64,000 nucleotides of DNA, taken from the NCBI RefSeq assembly GCF_964028355.1, contig NZ_OZ034761.1:186001-250000 (forward strand). Direction: 5' to 3'. The position numbers and the translations under genes were made by a program. This document shows, in pieces, positions 8,807-18,992 of the stretch; the stretch's first letter is position 1, and every line of letters begins with the position of its first letter. This stretch comes from Wolbachia endosymbiont (group B) of Gerris lacustris (GTDB lineage: Bacteria > Pseudomonadota > Alphaproteobacteria > Rickettsiales > Anaplasmataceae). Under the pieces are notes generated by a model. It was given only the letters and a program-made list of their open reading frames with translations, was not told where the DNA came from and did not search any database.

Positions 8807-10525
8807 TTATTCATCTTTATCACTACCAAGGTCTTTTAACATACTGTAGTTGCCTTTTCTAAATTTACCTTTTAAAGATGTAACTCCGCTTTCGCTAATA
8901 CCACTTAAACTTAATGCTGCTCCACCTAGCTGCAATCCAATTTCAGACGTTTCGGGAATAATTTTACTAGCCCCTAGATCTTTATAAACCTCCACATTAT
9001 TCAAATCTGGTAAACGTATTATAATATTTACATGCGGGAAGTTTTTTGCAACTAGAGAAACTATTTTCTTTATAGTAACTTCGTTCTTTATTGAAACTAC
9101 AAGAGCTTGGGCTCTTTGTATTCCTACTGATTTTAAAATTTCATATCTTGTAGCATCTCCAAGATATATAGGGAAACTATCATTTTTTCCTTCTTTCACT
9201 ATTTTTGATTGAATATCTACAACAACATAACTTAAATGCTCTGCAGTAAGCATTTTTGTTACCATATATCCTACTCTACCAAACCCGGCAACTATTACGT
9301 GGTTATAAAGATCTTGTGTGTCTGTTTCGATTGCCTCATCGTCTAGTATTATTTTTTCAGTGCTAAATGAATTTGCTATCCAGTCTCCAATTCCCGATAA
9401 AAGAGGGGTAAAAGCCATAGTTACTGTAGTTACCATCATAAGCACTTGAGCGATTTCACTTGATAGTACATCTAATTCATCTGCTAAACGGAATAAAATA
9501 AATGCAAATTCACCGCCTTGTGCAAGCAGTAATCCAGCTTGTATTGCAGGTGCACTTCTAAATCCAAAAAATCTACACAATGTATATATAATAGACGTCT
9601 TTAAAACGATAAGGATAATTGATAATAAAGTAACGAGTGGTAACTTATTGAGTAAAAGGTCAATATCAATAGACATGCCAACAGTCATAAAGAATAAACC
9701 AAGAAATAAGTCTTTAAATGGCAATACTGCATGTTCTACCGAATTCCTGTGCTCTGTTTCTGCAACTAGTAATCCAGCAACAAATGCACCTAATGCCATT
9801 GATAAATGAAATTGTTCTGTAATGAAAGCTGATCCTAATACTATCAGAAGTGTTGTTGATATAAAGACTTCATTACTCTCCATTTTGGCAATAACCGAAA
9901 ATAATGGCCTCAGTAATAACCTACCAGTTACAAATATCAACACTAACGCGATAGCTGCTTGTACTAATGAGCCTGTTAATGAACTTATTAAACTGTGCTC
10001 AGAGTTGCCAGTAAGGAGAGGCACTAGTACTATCAGAGGTACCACTGCAAAGTCTTGCATTAGTAGCACTGCTATCGACAATCTACCAACTTGGCTTGCT
10101 TGAGAACCCTTTTCTTGCAGAACCTGCAACACTATTGCTGTTGAGGATAGTGCGAGTCCGCCACCAATGACTGCTGCCATGTTTGTACTCACTCCAAAAG
10201 CGAGAGCAATGCACCATATTGCTATCATAGTAACTATAACTTGAAGGGAACCAAATCCGAACACATGCATACGCATGGCGATAAGGCGTTCAAATGTCAA
10301 TTCAAGACCTATAATGAATAATAGAAAAACTACACCAAATTCTGCAAAGTTATCCATTACTTCAGCTGAATTTATCAGATTAAATCCGTGAGAACCAATC
10401 AATGCGCCTGCAACAAAGTACCCAAGCACTGGGCTGATATTCATTTTCCAAAATGCTATGACTATGAATACAGCAGCAGAGAGTAAAATTATAATATCAA
10501 ACAAATGCTGAGAGCCGCTGTGCAT
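8807..10525 (-). CDS. CPA2-family monovalent cation:proton antiporter with RCK domain (KefB-like)
   Basis: The first 390 residues are strongly hydrophobic with about 12 membrane helices, including GVVFLLFIIGLELTFERL and the conserved AQGGEFAFILF segment. A cytoplasmic TrkA-N domain follows (HVIVAGFGRVGYMV near residue 410, dinucleotide-binding GxGxxG). This is the layout of KefB/KefC-type potassium or sodium/proton exchangers of the inner membrane. Whether glutathione adducts gate it, as in true Kef, cannot be judged. The upstream redoxin gene ends five bases before its start, so the two are probably one transcript. Confidence 0.9.
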   Translation of the reverse strand: MHSGSQHLFDIIILLSAAVFIVIAFWKMNISPVLGYFVAGALIGSHGFNLINSAEVMDNFAEFGVVFLLFIIGLELTFERLIAMRMHVFGFGSLQVIVTMIAIWCIALAFGVSTNMAAVIGGGLALSSTAIVLQVLQEKGSQASQVGRLSIAVLLMQDFAVVPLIVLVPLLTGNSEHSLISSLTGSLVQAAIALVLIFVTGRLLLRPLFSVIAKMESNEVFISTTLLIVLGSAFITEQFHLSMALGAFVAGLLVAETEHRNSVEHAVLPFKDLFLGLFFMTVGMSIDIDLLLNKLPLVTLLSIILIVLKTSIIYTLCRFFGFRSAPAIQAGLLLAQGGEFAFILFRLADELDVLSSEIAQVLMMVTTVTMAFTPLLSGIGDWIANSFSTEKIILDDEAIETDTQDLYNHVIVAGFGRVGYMVTKMLTAEHLSYVVVDIQSKIVKEGKNDSFPIYLGDATRYEILKSVGIQRAQALVVSIKNEVTIKKIVSLVAKNFPHVNIIIRLPDLNNVEVYKDLGASKIIPETSEIGLQLGGAALSLSGISESGVTSLKGKFRKGNYSMLKDLGSDKDE

Positions 10526-10530
10526 GACAT

Positions 10531-11103
10531 TTACCCTGTAGAATTAGACCATTTAATTGAGCAACCAATACTTGATTTTTGATCAACTGGAGGATTGCTA
10601 GTTTTTGCAATAAATTTCATTGCTTGAAATAAATCACTACTTCCTATTTCATAATTTTGAACTTTCTCTTTTTTTGTATTGTTAAAACGTCCACGATAAC
10701 AAAGTTTTAAATTAGCGTTAAACCCAAAGAGATCAGGGGTACAAACAGCACCATACTCTTTAGCTACTTCTTGGTTACTGTCAATCAAATATGGAAATGT
10801 AAACTTATTTTCCTTGGCAAAATCAATCATGTTTTCAAAGGAGTCTTCTGGGTACTCATTCACATCATTTGGCATTATTGCAGCTGTATTTACGTGATAA
10901 TCTTTTTTCAATAAATCAATATCGCTTACCAGATTGCTAATAATTGATTGAACGTAAGGACAGTGATTGCATATAAACATTACAATAAGACCATTTTTCC
11001 CACAACAGTCACTTAATGTATAATATTTGTTATCCACTCCCAAGAGATTGAAATCCTTTGCAGTAAAGTCAAAATCTACCTCAGGAGTATTCAGTGCAAC
11101 CAT
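10531..11103 (-). CDS. thioredoxin-like redoxin (AhpC/TSA superfamily)
   Basis: The product is a 190-residue thioredoxin-fold protein with an N-terminal CNHC (C45-C48) in FICNHCPYVQ, a signature of a bacterial redoxin subgroup of unknown substrate. No signal peptide is visible, so it is probably cytoplasmic. It lies immediately upstream of the antiporter gene (five bases between stop and start) and is likely co-transcribed. A role in thiol redox control beside a Kef-like channel is attractive but is inference only. A Cys-Cys pair at 33-34 is an unusual extra. Confidence 0.85.
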   Translation of the reverse strand: MVALNTPEVDFDFTAKDFNLLGVDNKYYTLSDCCGKNGLIVMFICNHCPYVQSIISNLVSDIDLLKKDYHVNTAAIMPNDVNEYPEDSFENMIDFAKENKFTFPYLIDSNQEVAKEYGAVCTPDLFGFNANLKLCYRGRFNNTKKEKVQNYEIGSSDLFQAMKFIAKTSNPPVDQKSSIGCSIKWSNSTG

Positions 11104-11207
11104 AGCTTATAGAGTATTTTACTTTATATAACTTATGATCTTATTGCTTAAATGTCAAATGGTTTCTATGTATACTGCTTGCATTTAGCATTGTAATTAT
11201 AAAACTT

Positions 11208-11801
11208 ATGTTCATAACCTTCGAAGGAATAGATGGTTCTGGTAAAACAACACAGTCTGAGTTACTTGCAAATTATTTTAAGCAAGTTCGCGGTGAAAAT
11301 AATGTGGTATTGACTCGAGAACCAGGTGGTACTGATTTTGCAGAAAAAATAAGAGGATTACTACTTAAGGATAATATTGATCCCATCTCTGAACTTTTAT
11401 TACTTACCTCAATGAGATATGAACATATGAAAGAATTAATACTACCAGCTCTTAAAGAGGGAAAGACAGTTATTTGTGATCGATTTATCGATTCAACTAT
11501 TGCGTATCAAGGATATGGGCTAGGTGTTGACTTGAGTCTAATAAGAGATTTACACAAATTAGTAGAAATTAAATATCCAGATATCACATTTATTCTGGAT
11601 ATTGATGTTCAAGTTGGGCTCAGTAGAGCAAAAGACAAAAATAAATATGAAGAAATGAACATTGATTTTTATAATAAAGTTCGAAAGGGATTTCAAGAAA
11701 TAGCTGTAAAAGAGTTTAATAGATGTAATGTTATTACTGAAATTGAAAAAAAAAGTGATAATCAAATACACAATGAAATTATTGATATTGCAAAGACTTA
11801 G
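11208..11801 (+). CDS. tmk: thymidylate kinase
   Basis: It converts dTMP to dTDP for DNA synthesis. The P-loop EGIDGSGKTT is at residues 6-15. The TREPGGT motif and the DRFIDSTIAYQGYG substrate and lid region follow in the correct order. Length (197) is slightly under the usual 205-213, with the last helix shortened. It is monocistronic and divergent from the redoxin gene. An old pseudogene with IS630 follows downstream. Confidence 0.94.
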   Translation: MFITFEGIDGSGKTTQSELLANYFKQVRGENNVVLTREPGGTDFAEKIRGLLLKDNIDPISELLLLTSMRYEHMKELILPALKEGKTVICDRFIDSTIAYQGYGLGVDLSLIRDLHKLVEIKYPDITFILDIDVQVGLSRAKDKNKYEEMNIDFYNKVRKGFQEIAVKEFNRCNVITEIEKKSDNQIHNEIIDIAKT

Positions 11802-11826
11802 CTATGCTTATTGAACTTTTGCTAAC

Positions 11827-12063
11827 CTAAACAGTTACTGCGTTAACCTGTGGTAAAAAATTATCAATTTTAGGTGACGTTATTTCATACGAAAGACTCT
11901 CTTTTTGATTAGCTAAAAAACTTTGTATTTCATCTTTAGGTTTTTCACTTATTGTTCTATATATTCTTGCGCGATTAATTAGCTCATTTCTACTGTTTTT
12001 ATTGCTTACTTCAGTTATGGTAAAAAATTGATCAAAGTGATTTAACAAATCCTCGTCTACTAA
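11827..12063 (-). pseudogene. 3' remnant of a decayed gene cut by IS630
   Basis: A 76-codon frame beginning inside the IS630 left end (VLVDEDLLNHFDQFF) runs to a TAG at 11827. It carries no recognisable domain. The apparent start codon belongs to the insertion sequence, so this is the tail of a longer minus-strand gene. Its other part lies beyond the element at 13167-13594. Rejoining the flanks at the TA target does not restore a single frame, so the gene had decayed in other ways too. Confidence 0.6.
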
Positions 12064-13166
12064 TACCAATTCCCGCTATACAAGTAACGAATAGACAATA
12101 ATGGAAAAAAAGCCATACTGGAGTAAGTAAAATAGCGAGGTTTAGATGGCATTAAGATCAAAATTATTGGATGAAAAAGTGGTGGAATCAGCAAAAGAGA
12201 TGCTGAAGAAAGTAAGAAATAATGCGTATGTTGCAAAAAAACTAAATGCTGTAATTGCAGCAAAAAAGCACAGTATAACAGCTGTAGCAAAAATATGTTG
12301 CATTTCGAGAAAGGCAATTACTACATGGATAAAGCACATAAAATTTGGAAGAGAAGAAAAATTATTTTCTCCACCTCAACGCCGTAGAAAAACTATATTG
12401 AACCAAAGTCAACTTGAACAAATTGAGGTGTGGATAGAGGAAAACCCCAATATTACTATTAGAGAAATGAGAATAAGAATCCAAGAAAGATTTGGTTTGA
12501 ATATCAGCAAATCCACAATACATCGTAATATGCAAAGAATGAAATTCTCATATATCACACCAAGACCAGTTCATAGTGGACAGGATAAAAATAAGCAAGA
12601 GGAGTTTAAAAAAAAACCTCAATGAAACTATTGTCATGCATTCTGAAAAAGAGCTATTTTTCTTCGATGAATCACGGTTTGGTACACATTCAAAAGTTGG
12701 ACATGGGTGGTTTAAAAAAGGCAGTAGGACACAGGTTAAGGTAAAATTAGGTAGGGAAAATTTTTATCTCTATAGTGCAGTTAATCCCAGAAATGGAGAG
12801 AATTTTAGCTTATTTGCACCAAACGTCAACACTGCTTGTATAAATATATTCCTTGAACAGATGTCGCAATATTTAGGAATACGAAAGGCTTTTCTCGTGA
12901 TGGATTGCGCTAGTTGGCATAAGTCAAAAAGTTTAAAGATACCTAAAAATATCGAAATTATATACCTACCACCATACTCACCTGACCTCAATCCTGTTGA
13001 GAGGTTTTGGTTATATATAAAACAGAACATTTTGCGCAATAAAATCTACGATACAATTGTTCTGCTTGAGAGCGCTTTGTGTAAATTTATTACCTCTCTT
13101 TCCCCTTCCACGGTTAAACAACTCTGCAATGCTTCTTATTTGGTTCATTAATAATGAGAGTTGGTA
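12064..13166 (+). mobile_element. IS630-family element, copy 1 (complete)
   Basis: The element is 1099 bp between TA dinucleotides, the target duplication expected for IS630/Tc1-mariner elements. The ends are imperfect inverted repeats (CCAATTCCCGC and, reversed, CCAACTCTCAT). Sequence is almost identical to copies at 29754 and 36500. The differences I noticed are a T/C near the left end and a T/C in the 3' part of the transposase (GGTTAAAC versus GGCTAAAC). That points to recent spread. It disrupts a minus-strand gene. Confidence 0.93.
12146..13151 (+). CDS. IS630 transposase, two frames joined by -1 frameshift
   Basis: Frame A (12146-12625, 159 aa) gives the helix-turn-helix DNA-binding half. 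Frame B encodes the DDE catalytic half: D in FFFDESRFGT, D in VMDCASWHKS and E in LNPVERFWLY. The two overlap at an A9 run (TTTAAAAAAAAAC near 12610). A slip of -1 there converts FKKKPQ-stop into KKNLNETIV and continues to 13151, giving a roughly 335-residue enzyme. The frame-B ATG at 12576 precedes the slip site and is probably not used. The same arrangement in all copies argues for programmed slippage and not for mutation. Confidence 0.9.
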
Positions 13167-13594
13167 TAAGGATGCAATGCTATCAATGTCTTTTACATAT
13201 AAAGCAAGTTTGTGCGCTTTGCTACGATCCTCAAAACAAAAGTACTTTACAAAACTTATTTTTTGTAATATCTCTTGTTTCTGCTAGCAAAAATCCGATT
13301 CCGTCTTGGCAATTCACTCTCTTAACTGACTCAGCAGATACCGAGAACATTTTCTCTACAGACTTTTTCTCACAACCAAAAAGAAACGTATAATATCCCA
13401 TAGACAGAGTCAAGAAAAGGAATATAGCTGGAAGCAAGAATGGAAGCAAGTAGATTTTGTGATTCAGGAAAGATAAACCAGACGGCAGTTGCTGCTGACA
13501 CAGCTAAAAATAATCATGACATAACGAGTTTTATTTTTCTTCTGTATCCGTTATCAATAACTGTATTTATGCCAATAAAAGCCACATCAACCAT
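13167..13594 (-). pseudogene. 5' remnant of a decayed membrane-protein gene
   Basis: A start ATG at 13594 preceded by GTGAGG at good spacing begins MVDVAFIGINTVIDNGYRRK and stops after 26 codons. Further coding-like segments follow in two other frames, with a hydrophobic stretch (IPFLDSVYGILYVSFW) and a membrane helix region (LLPAIFLFLTLSMGYYTFLF), then a soluble region reaching IS630 copy 1. The protein was probably a small integral membrane protein. Several frame changes plus the insertion leave it non-functional. I do not recognise the family. Confidence 0.5.
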
Positions 13595-13700
13595 TGCTCA
13601 TACCTCACTAAAAGTAATATTAGCTTAATAATAGCATTGTTGTGATAAGAAATCAATATTATGAATATTTTAATTAATTTATAAAATCATCCAACCAAAT

Positions 13701-13950
13701 AGAAAAAAGGCAAAAGAAGTCCCGAATAGCGAGTTTTAATAATTTAAATTGATAATGTACTAACAAGCGTGATTTGGCTAAATGTAGAAAAAATAAAAAA
13801 GACATGCAGCCACTATAATTTAATGTAATTCACCAATAAATACCTTAAGTTTTTTACTGAATGTTGCGATTGAGCCTACAGGTCAAAAACAAGCTTTGAG
13901 TCAGAAATACCATTGCTATTATAATAAGAGAAATCGCGATGTTTGTACAA
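13701..13950 (+). repeat. ~250-bp intergenic module, copy B
   Basis: This copy shares the landmarks GGCAAAAGAA, GCGAGTTTTAATAAT, the GGCTAAATGT...ACATGCAGCC hairpin arms, TTTTTTACTGAAT and a final TTTGTACAA with the copies near 1.9, 25.9 and 58 kb. It lies between the broken membrane gene and the initiator tRNA. Unlike the other forward copies it has no palindromic element just upstream. Confidence 0.7.
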
Positions 13951-13961
13951 TTGAAAGATGG

Positions 13962-14035
<74 letters not shown>

Positions 14036-14131
14036 TCGTTGCTTATTTATTATTATATGCGTAATAATAATAAATAAAAGAATAAAATCACACTATTACA
14101 TATATTTATATATCTATTAACCTTTCTTAAC

Positions 14132-16155
14132 ATGATAGTAAATTATATACATAACAATCTGTGCAATGAAAAATATAACTTGATATTGTGGTTCCCTGTT
14201 TTTCAGTGTGCAGGAATTTTAACCTATTTCTCATTAAATTTTGAACCAAGCTGTGCTTTCACTATATCTATTTTTCTCTTGCTTTCACCTATACTAATTC
14301 TGATTGCAATATTATACAGGAAATACGCAATATTATGCATTTCTTTAATTGCAGTGCTCATAGGATTTACAGCCAGCAAATTCAGAACAGATTCAGTTAA
14401 TACTCACATTCTTGATAAGGAAAGGTATGTAAAAGATATTGTTGCTACAGTGAAGGATATTAACGATAGGGGCTCATATAAACAATTTTTGCTTTATGAA
14501 ATAAAAAACACGAAGTTCAAGCTGGATAACATCAGAATATCAGTTAAAACCAAAGCGGAAGAAGGCATTAAAATAGGGGATCAAGTAAAATTATCAGCAA
14601 AACTCTTTCCTCCAAAAATTGCGCCTTCGGAATATGCATATGATTTTGCAAGAATAGCATATTATCAGAAAATAAGTGCAACAGGCTTTGCAACAAGCAA
14701 AATAGTCCTGTACAAAAGGCTGAAGCAAGAAAATTTCAAGAGTATATAGAATCTTTCCGTCAATATATCTATGAAAACCTACAGCAAAATACCAAAAAGC
14801 CACACGCGGACATAATCTCTGCATTATTAATTGGCAAAAAAGACGGGATAGATCAAAAAACTATGAATGCGATACGAGATTCAGGTATAGCACATTTATT
14901 CGCTATATCTGGTTTACATTTATCGTTTGTTGCTGGTCTATTTTTTATAGTATTCCGTAATTTATTTGCAATATCTGAAACTTTGACTCTTAAATATAAC
15001 ACTAAAAAAATATCTGCATTCTTTACTATCTTGCCAACTACCTTTTATTTGTTGATTACCGGTATGCAAATTTCTGCTCAGCGTGCCTACATCATGGTGA
15101 TCTTGGTACTTGTTGCAATAATCATAGAAAGGAAATATCGAGGATTAATAGCAATTGCGTTTGCTGCTTCGGTGATACTCATAGTGGAGACAGAAGCAAT
15201 CTTAAAGCCAGGTTTTCAAATGTCATTTTTTGCTGTTTTGGCATTAGTTGCCAGCTATCAGATCAATGCTAATAAGTTATTCAAAATAAAAATAATAAAA
15301 TATTTTGTGTCGATAATGATCAGCTCAATAATAGCAAGTTTAGCAACTGTTCCGTACACAATATACAATTTTAACTATTTTTCAATCAGTGGCATTATCA
15401 CAAATTTGATTGCTATACCAATAGTTACACTCATTATTATTCCACTTGGAATAATCTATGTTTTATTGATTCCTTTAGGTACTCAGTGGATTATAACGCC
15501 TCTCATGGAACGCCCAATTGACAGCGTTTTATATATAACAAACGCAATTGCCAGTCTTCAGTATTTGGTTATTCCTATTCGCACTTTTCCTGCCTCATTA
15601 ATTATTATAATAACGCTTGGGCTATTATGGTTATGCTTGTGGGAAAGGAATTGGCGTTTCTTTGGAATTTTCTTTATTGTGCTAGGTATTTTCTCTAGCG
15701 CTATGTATACAACTCCTGACATTCTAGTCAGTGCTGATAATCTTGCTGTAAAAGAAGATGACAATTTACTATATTCCCTTACTAGAAAAAACAGAAATTT
15801 TGTTGTCAAAACGTGGGTAAAGCAAAACGGGCAGAATCAAATTGTGAATCATACTAAATTCAGTAATTCAAACAAAAGGCTAAAATGTAATGATTATGAC
15901 TGTATATATAATAAAGGAAATAATAAGTCAGTGTTGCTAGCTCATAAAAGAGAAGATATTTTAGAAAATTGTAACAATGTCGATCTAGTAATTCAGTTAA
16001 GCAAGTTTAACTATCCAGCTTGCAATACTAAAATCATCAAATACTCTGACTTAGAGGCATATGGCACACACTCTGTTTGGCTAACAGATAGTGGCATAAA
16101 GGTTAGTAAAGTGCGTTCTAATCGTCCTTGGCATAAGCCAAAAAACTTGTTTTAA
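14132..16155 (+). pseudogene. comEC: ComEC/Rec2 family DNA-uptake channel, frameshifted
   Basis: The first frame (14132-14749) has N-terminal membrane helices and the soluble DUF4131-type domain. The second frame (ATG at 14863, but coding-like from about 14712) carries the Competence domain, including the hallmark GIAHLFAISGLHLS and about eight membrane helices. They are linked by a single missing base in an A-run at about 14710. Adding one A turns YKRLKQENFKSI-stop into YKKAEARKFQEY and yields one protein of about 670 residues. The metallo-beta-lactamase tail of classical ComEC is absent, as in many alphaproteobacteria. Either a true pseudogene, or an assembly error in the homopolymer. Confidence 0.8.
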
Positions 16156-16196
16156 AAGTGTCATTAGTATATAATTAATTAGGTACGAGGAAGTTT

Positions 16197-18041
16197 ATGC
16201 CTTTAGATATAACAAACCCTTTAAATGTTAAAGTAGATCATAATTTTGCCAAAATAGATGATGCTATTGGTTTTTTCCCTAGACTATGGCGTGCAGCAAG
16301 AAAGTATTCTGTAAGTAACACTCTGCTCATAGCGGCTGTAAATACTTGGCTTCAATTTTCTTTGGCTTACGTAACTGCAATAATAATAACCAGTAATAAT
16401 TTAAGCTTTATTACAGATATTTTTAACCCAACATTCATGCCAATTTACACTTTAGTTTCTGTTATTCTTTTAACAACTTTTGTAGCCTCTTTTGCTATGA
16501 GATATATGCATAAGCAGGAGATAAAAGAAGGAGAAAAGTCGATGGAGGAATTAATAAATGATAAAATTAGAGGTGGCAAAGACAACGAGATAAGTGAAAT
16601 CGCTGAAAATGCTCTAAAAATAGAGATAAAACCAAATTTAAGTCTTATAGGTCACAAAAAAGCAAGCTTTTCAATAATTTTGCCAATCTCTGAAAATCAA
16701 AAAAAAATATTAGATGATCAAAGACAAGAGAATAAGAATAAGGCAATTTTTCTTACCATACCATATGTAATTAGTGCTGTAATTATAGTTGGTGCATTAA
16801 TGCAAAATAGATTTAGCTTTGCCAATGTTCAGGATTTGGAATGGGCTCCAGTTGCACTGGCTAGTATCATTGCTATTGTTGGAATATATGTAACATTCAG
16901 CAAGCTAAAAAACAATGAGATAAACAATAATCATAACATTGTTAAAAAGTTTAACAATTTGGATATTCTCTTTCCATGCAGAAGAGGTGGTATTGTATCG
17001 GTAATGGAAAAAAAGACAAAAGATGAGGAAGAAAATGATTCTATATCTCGATTGATAAAATTACTTGATAAACACTTGACTGATTTTACAGATAAAATTG
17101 TTGACTCACTCGATAAGCGCTTAGATGAAGCTAAAGATCTACTTGATAGTAGCCTTCTAAAACAGATTAAAGAAACACTTGTTCATCTACAAGTAATTAG
17201 AGAAGATATTAAAAAAGATTTAGATGAGTTGCATGAGGAAATCTTGCCTATTTTAAGTGAAGCTAAACAGCTGACAAAAAAAGCAAATTCATTAGATATT
17301 GAAGGTACTTTTTCCAATCTACAAAGCGCTATTGAAACTTTCAAGAATGCTATCAAGATAGTGGAAGACAAGGTAGAAAGCTTAAAGTTAGGAAGATTTG
17401 GTGTGCCCTATTTTGATACAACACAATCTGGTCGAAATGGACATAAAAGTAGCAATAATCAGACGGAAGGTGATAGCAATCAACTCTTTGGCATGTTAAA
17501 AAAAATTAAGGAAGAAGTAGGTGAGTTGAAAAAAGCATTTGAAGAATTAAAGAAATCTGTAGAAGAAATAAAAAATGAACAAACTCAATCAACCGAACCT
17601 AATAACAGTGGAAGCAGTAACGCTGCTAATCCTCTTCAAAAAGAGCAAGATGAAAAGAAAAAAGTAATAGAGAAAAACAGGCTGTTAAAATCAGAAAAAA
17701 GGATGAAAGAATTAGAGAAAGAAAACGCAAAATTGGAAAAAGAATTGTCTGAGCAAGAAAAAGCAGATGAATGGAAAGAAAAAATTAATGGCAAAGCAAG
17801 TGAGTTTTTCTATTATTTATTAGAATCTATTAAGCTGGAAGAAAAAAATGATGAGGAAGGAAAAGTCAGTGAAGTGACATTAAGAAACTTTGATAATAAA
17901 ATAATAGTCCACTGGAAAGATGGCTCTCAGACAATTTTTGATATCAAGAAACAAGGTGACCTTCAAGTTCAACCTAGCACAAAAGTTGATTTTGTGGATC
18001 CAGATGTTCATGCAGCATTTGAAGTAGCTTATTCAAGGTAG
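16197..18041 (+). CDS. membrane protein with long coiled coil, function unknown
   Basis: Unrecognised 614-residue protein. Two hydrophobic segments lie at about 42-66 and 82-102, and two more at 184-203 and 216-234, giving a four-helix N-terminal part. From about 275 to 545 it is highly charged with heptad-like Leu/Ile spacing (ELKKAFEELKKSVEEIKNE), a strong coiled-coil signature broken by a Gly/Asn/Ser-rich linker around 400-425. A short globular domain closes it. GAGG lies upstream of the ATG. It sits 41 bases after comEC and 33 bases before rluD on the same strand. Membrane-anchored coiled-coil proteins of this kind in intracellular bacteria are plausible scaffold or effector candidates, but nothing here proves it. 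Confidence 0.75.
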   Translation: MPLDITNPLNVKVDHNFAKIDDAIGFFPRLWRAARKYSVSNTLLIAAVNTWLQFSLAYVTAIIITSNNLSFITDIFNPTFMPIYTLVSVILLTTFVASFAMRYMHKQEIKEGEKSMEELINDKIRGGKDNEISEIAENALKIEIKPNLSLIGHKKASFSIILPISENQKKILDDQRQENKNKAIFLTIPYVISAVIIVGALMQNRFSFANVQDLEWAPVALASIIAIVGIYVTFSKLKNNEINNNHNIVKKFNNLDILFPCRRGGIVSVMEKKTKDEEENDSISRLIKLLDKHLTDFTDKIVDSLDKRLDEAKDLLDSSLLKQIKETLVHLQVIREDIKKDLDELHEEILPILSEAKQLTKKANSLDIEGTFSNLQSAIETFKNAIKIVEDKVESLKLGRFGVPYFDTTQSGRNGHKSSNNQTEGDSNQLFGMLKKIKEEVGELKKAFEELKKSVEEIKNEQTQSTEPNNSGSSNAANPLQKEQDEKKKVIEKNRLLKSEKRMKELEKENAKLEKELSEQEKADEWKEKINGKASEFFYYLLESIKLEEKNDEEGKVSEVTLRNFDNKIIVHWKDGSQTIFDIKKQGDLQVQPSTKVDFVDPDVHAAFEVAYSR

Positions 18042-18074
18042 CTACTATAGATATAGTCTTAGATATTGTTAGTA

Positions 18075-18986
18075 ATGAAAAGGCTAGATACCTACATAGC
18101 TGAAAAGTGCAACATATCGCGCAGTAAAGCGCAAAGATTGATACAAGGTAAACAGGTAACATTACTTGGCATTTCCTTAGTTGATAATGATCATGTAGTA
18201 AAACCAGGTGAGGAGTATATAGTACATCTCGTTCAACCTGACATATCCACATCAATTGAACCTAACTATAATATAAAGCTTGATATCGTCTATGAAAATG
18301 AGGACATTATAGTTCTGAACAAACAAAATGGGCTAACTGTCCATCCTGGTGCTGGGACAAATAACGATACACTCCTGAACGCAGTGATCGCTCACCTTGG
18401 CAAAATTCCATATACAAATACAAGACCAGGAATTGTTCACAGGCTTGATAAAGATACTAGTGGACTCATGGTAATTGCAAAAAATGAACAATCCCACAGC
18501 TTCTTGTCTGAGCTGATATCAAATCGTAAAATAAAACGGGAATATCTGGCAGTAGTATGGGGAGCATTACCTAATCTGCAAGGAACAGTAAAAACCCATA
18601 TTGCTCCAAAACGCAGTAATAAAGAAATGATGTGTGTCACAAAAACAGCAGGCAAATTAGCAATCACTCATTACTCAGTGAAAAAAATTATAGGGCAAGC
18701 AAGCCTAGTTAAATGTACTTTAGAGACAGGCAGAACACACCAAATTCGAGTACACATGAGCCACATAGGACATTCTGTAGTAGGTGATCAAGTTTACGGA
18801 AAAAATAGTAGTAAAAGTGCAAAATATGCTAAAAATTCTGATTTTATCCGCAACTTCAACAGACAGGCACTACATGCTCACACGCTAGGCTTATATCATC
18901 CCAAAAGTAAAGAATATATGGAATTTGTTTCTGATTTACCACAAGACATGCAAGTCTTAATCGGCGAATTTGAAAATATATCTTAA
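18075..18986 (+). CDS. rluD: 23S rRNA pseudouridine synthase, RluA/RluD family
   Basis: It isomerises uridines in 23S rRNA. An N-terminal S4 RNA-binding domain (RLDTYIAEKCNISRSKAQ) precedes the catalytic domain with HRLDKDTSGL at residues 122-131; D125 is the catalytic aspartate. The GRTHQIRVHM motif follows. The ATG at 18075 is preferred over the TTG at 18066 because the protein then begins with the S4 helix. Length (303) fits RluD better than the shorter RluA or RluC, though assignment within the family is not certain. Confidence 0.9.
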   Translation: MKRLDTYIAEKCNISRSKAQRLIQGKQVTLLGISLVDNDHVVKPGEEYIVHLVQPDISTSIEPNYNIKLDIVYENEDIIVLNKQNGLTVHPGAGTNNDTLLNAVIAHLGKIPYTNTRPGIVHRLDKDTSGLMVIAKNEQSHSFLSELISNRKIKREYLAVVWGALPNLQGTVKTHIAPKRSNKEMMCVTKTAGKLAITHYSVKKIIGQASLVKCTLETGRTHQIRVHMSHIGHSVVGDQVYGKNSSKSAKYAKNSDFIRNFNRQALHAHTLGLYHPKSKEYMEFVSDLPQDMQVLIGEFENIS

Positions 18987-18992
18987 TAACAT

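Noticed and set aside
12060..12339. Minus-strand ORFs rich in Leu/Phe inside the IS630 copies (also at 29750 and 36496)
   Set aside because: They are antisense shadows of the transposase and recur in each copy only because the element does.
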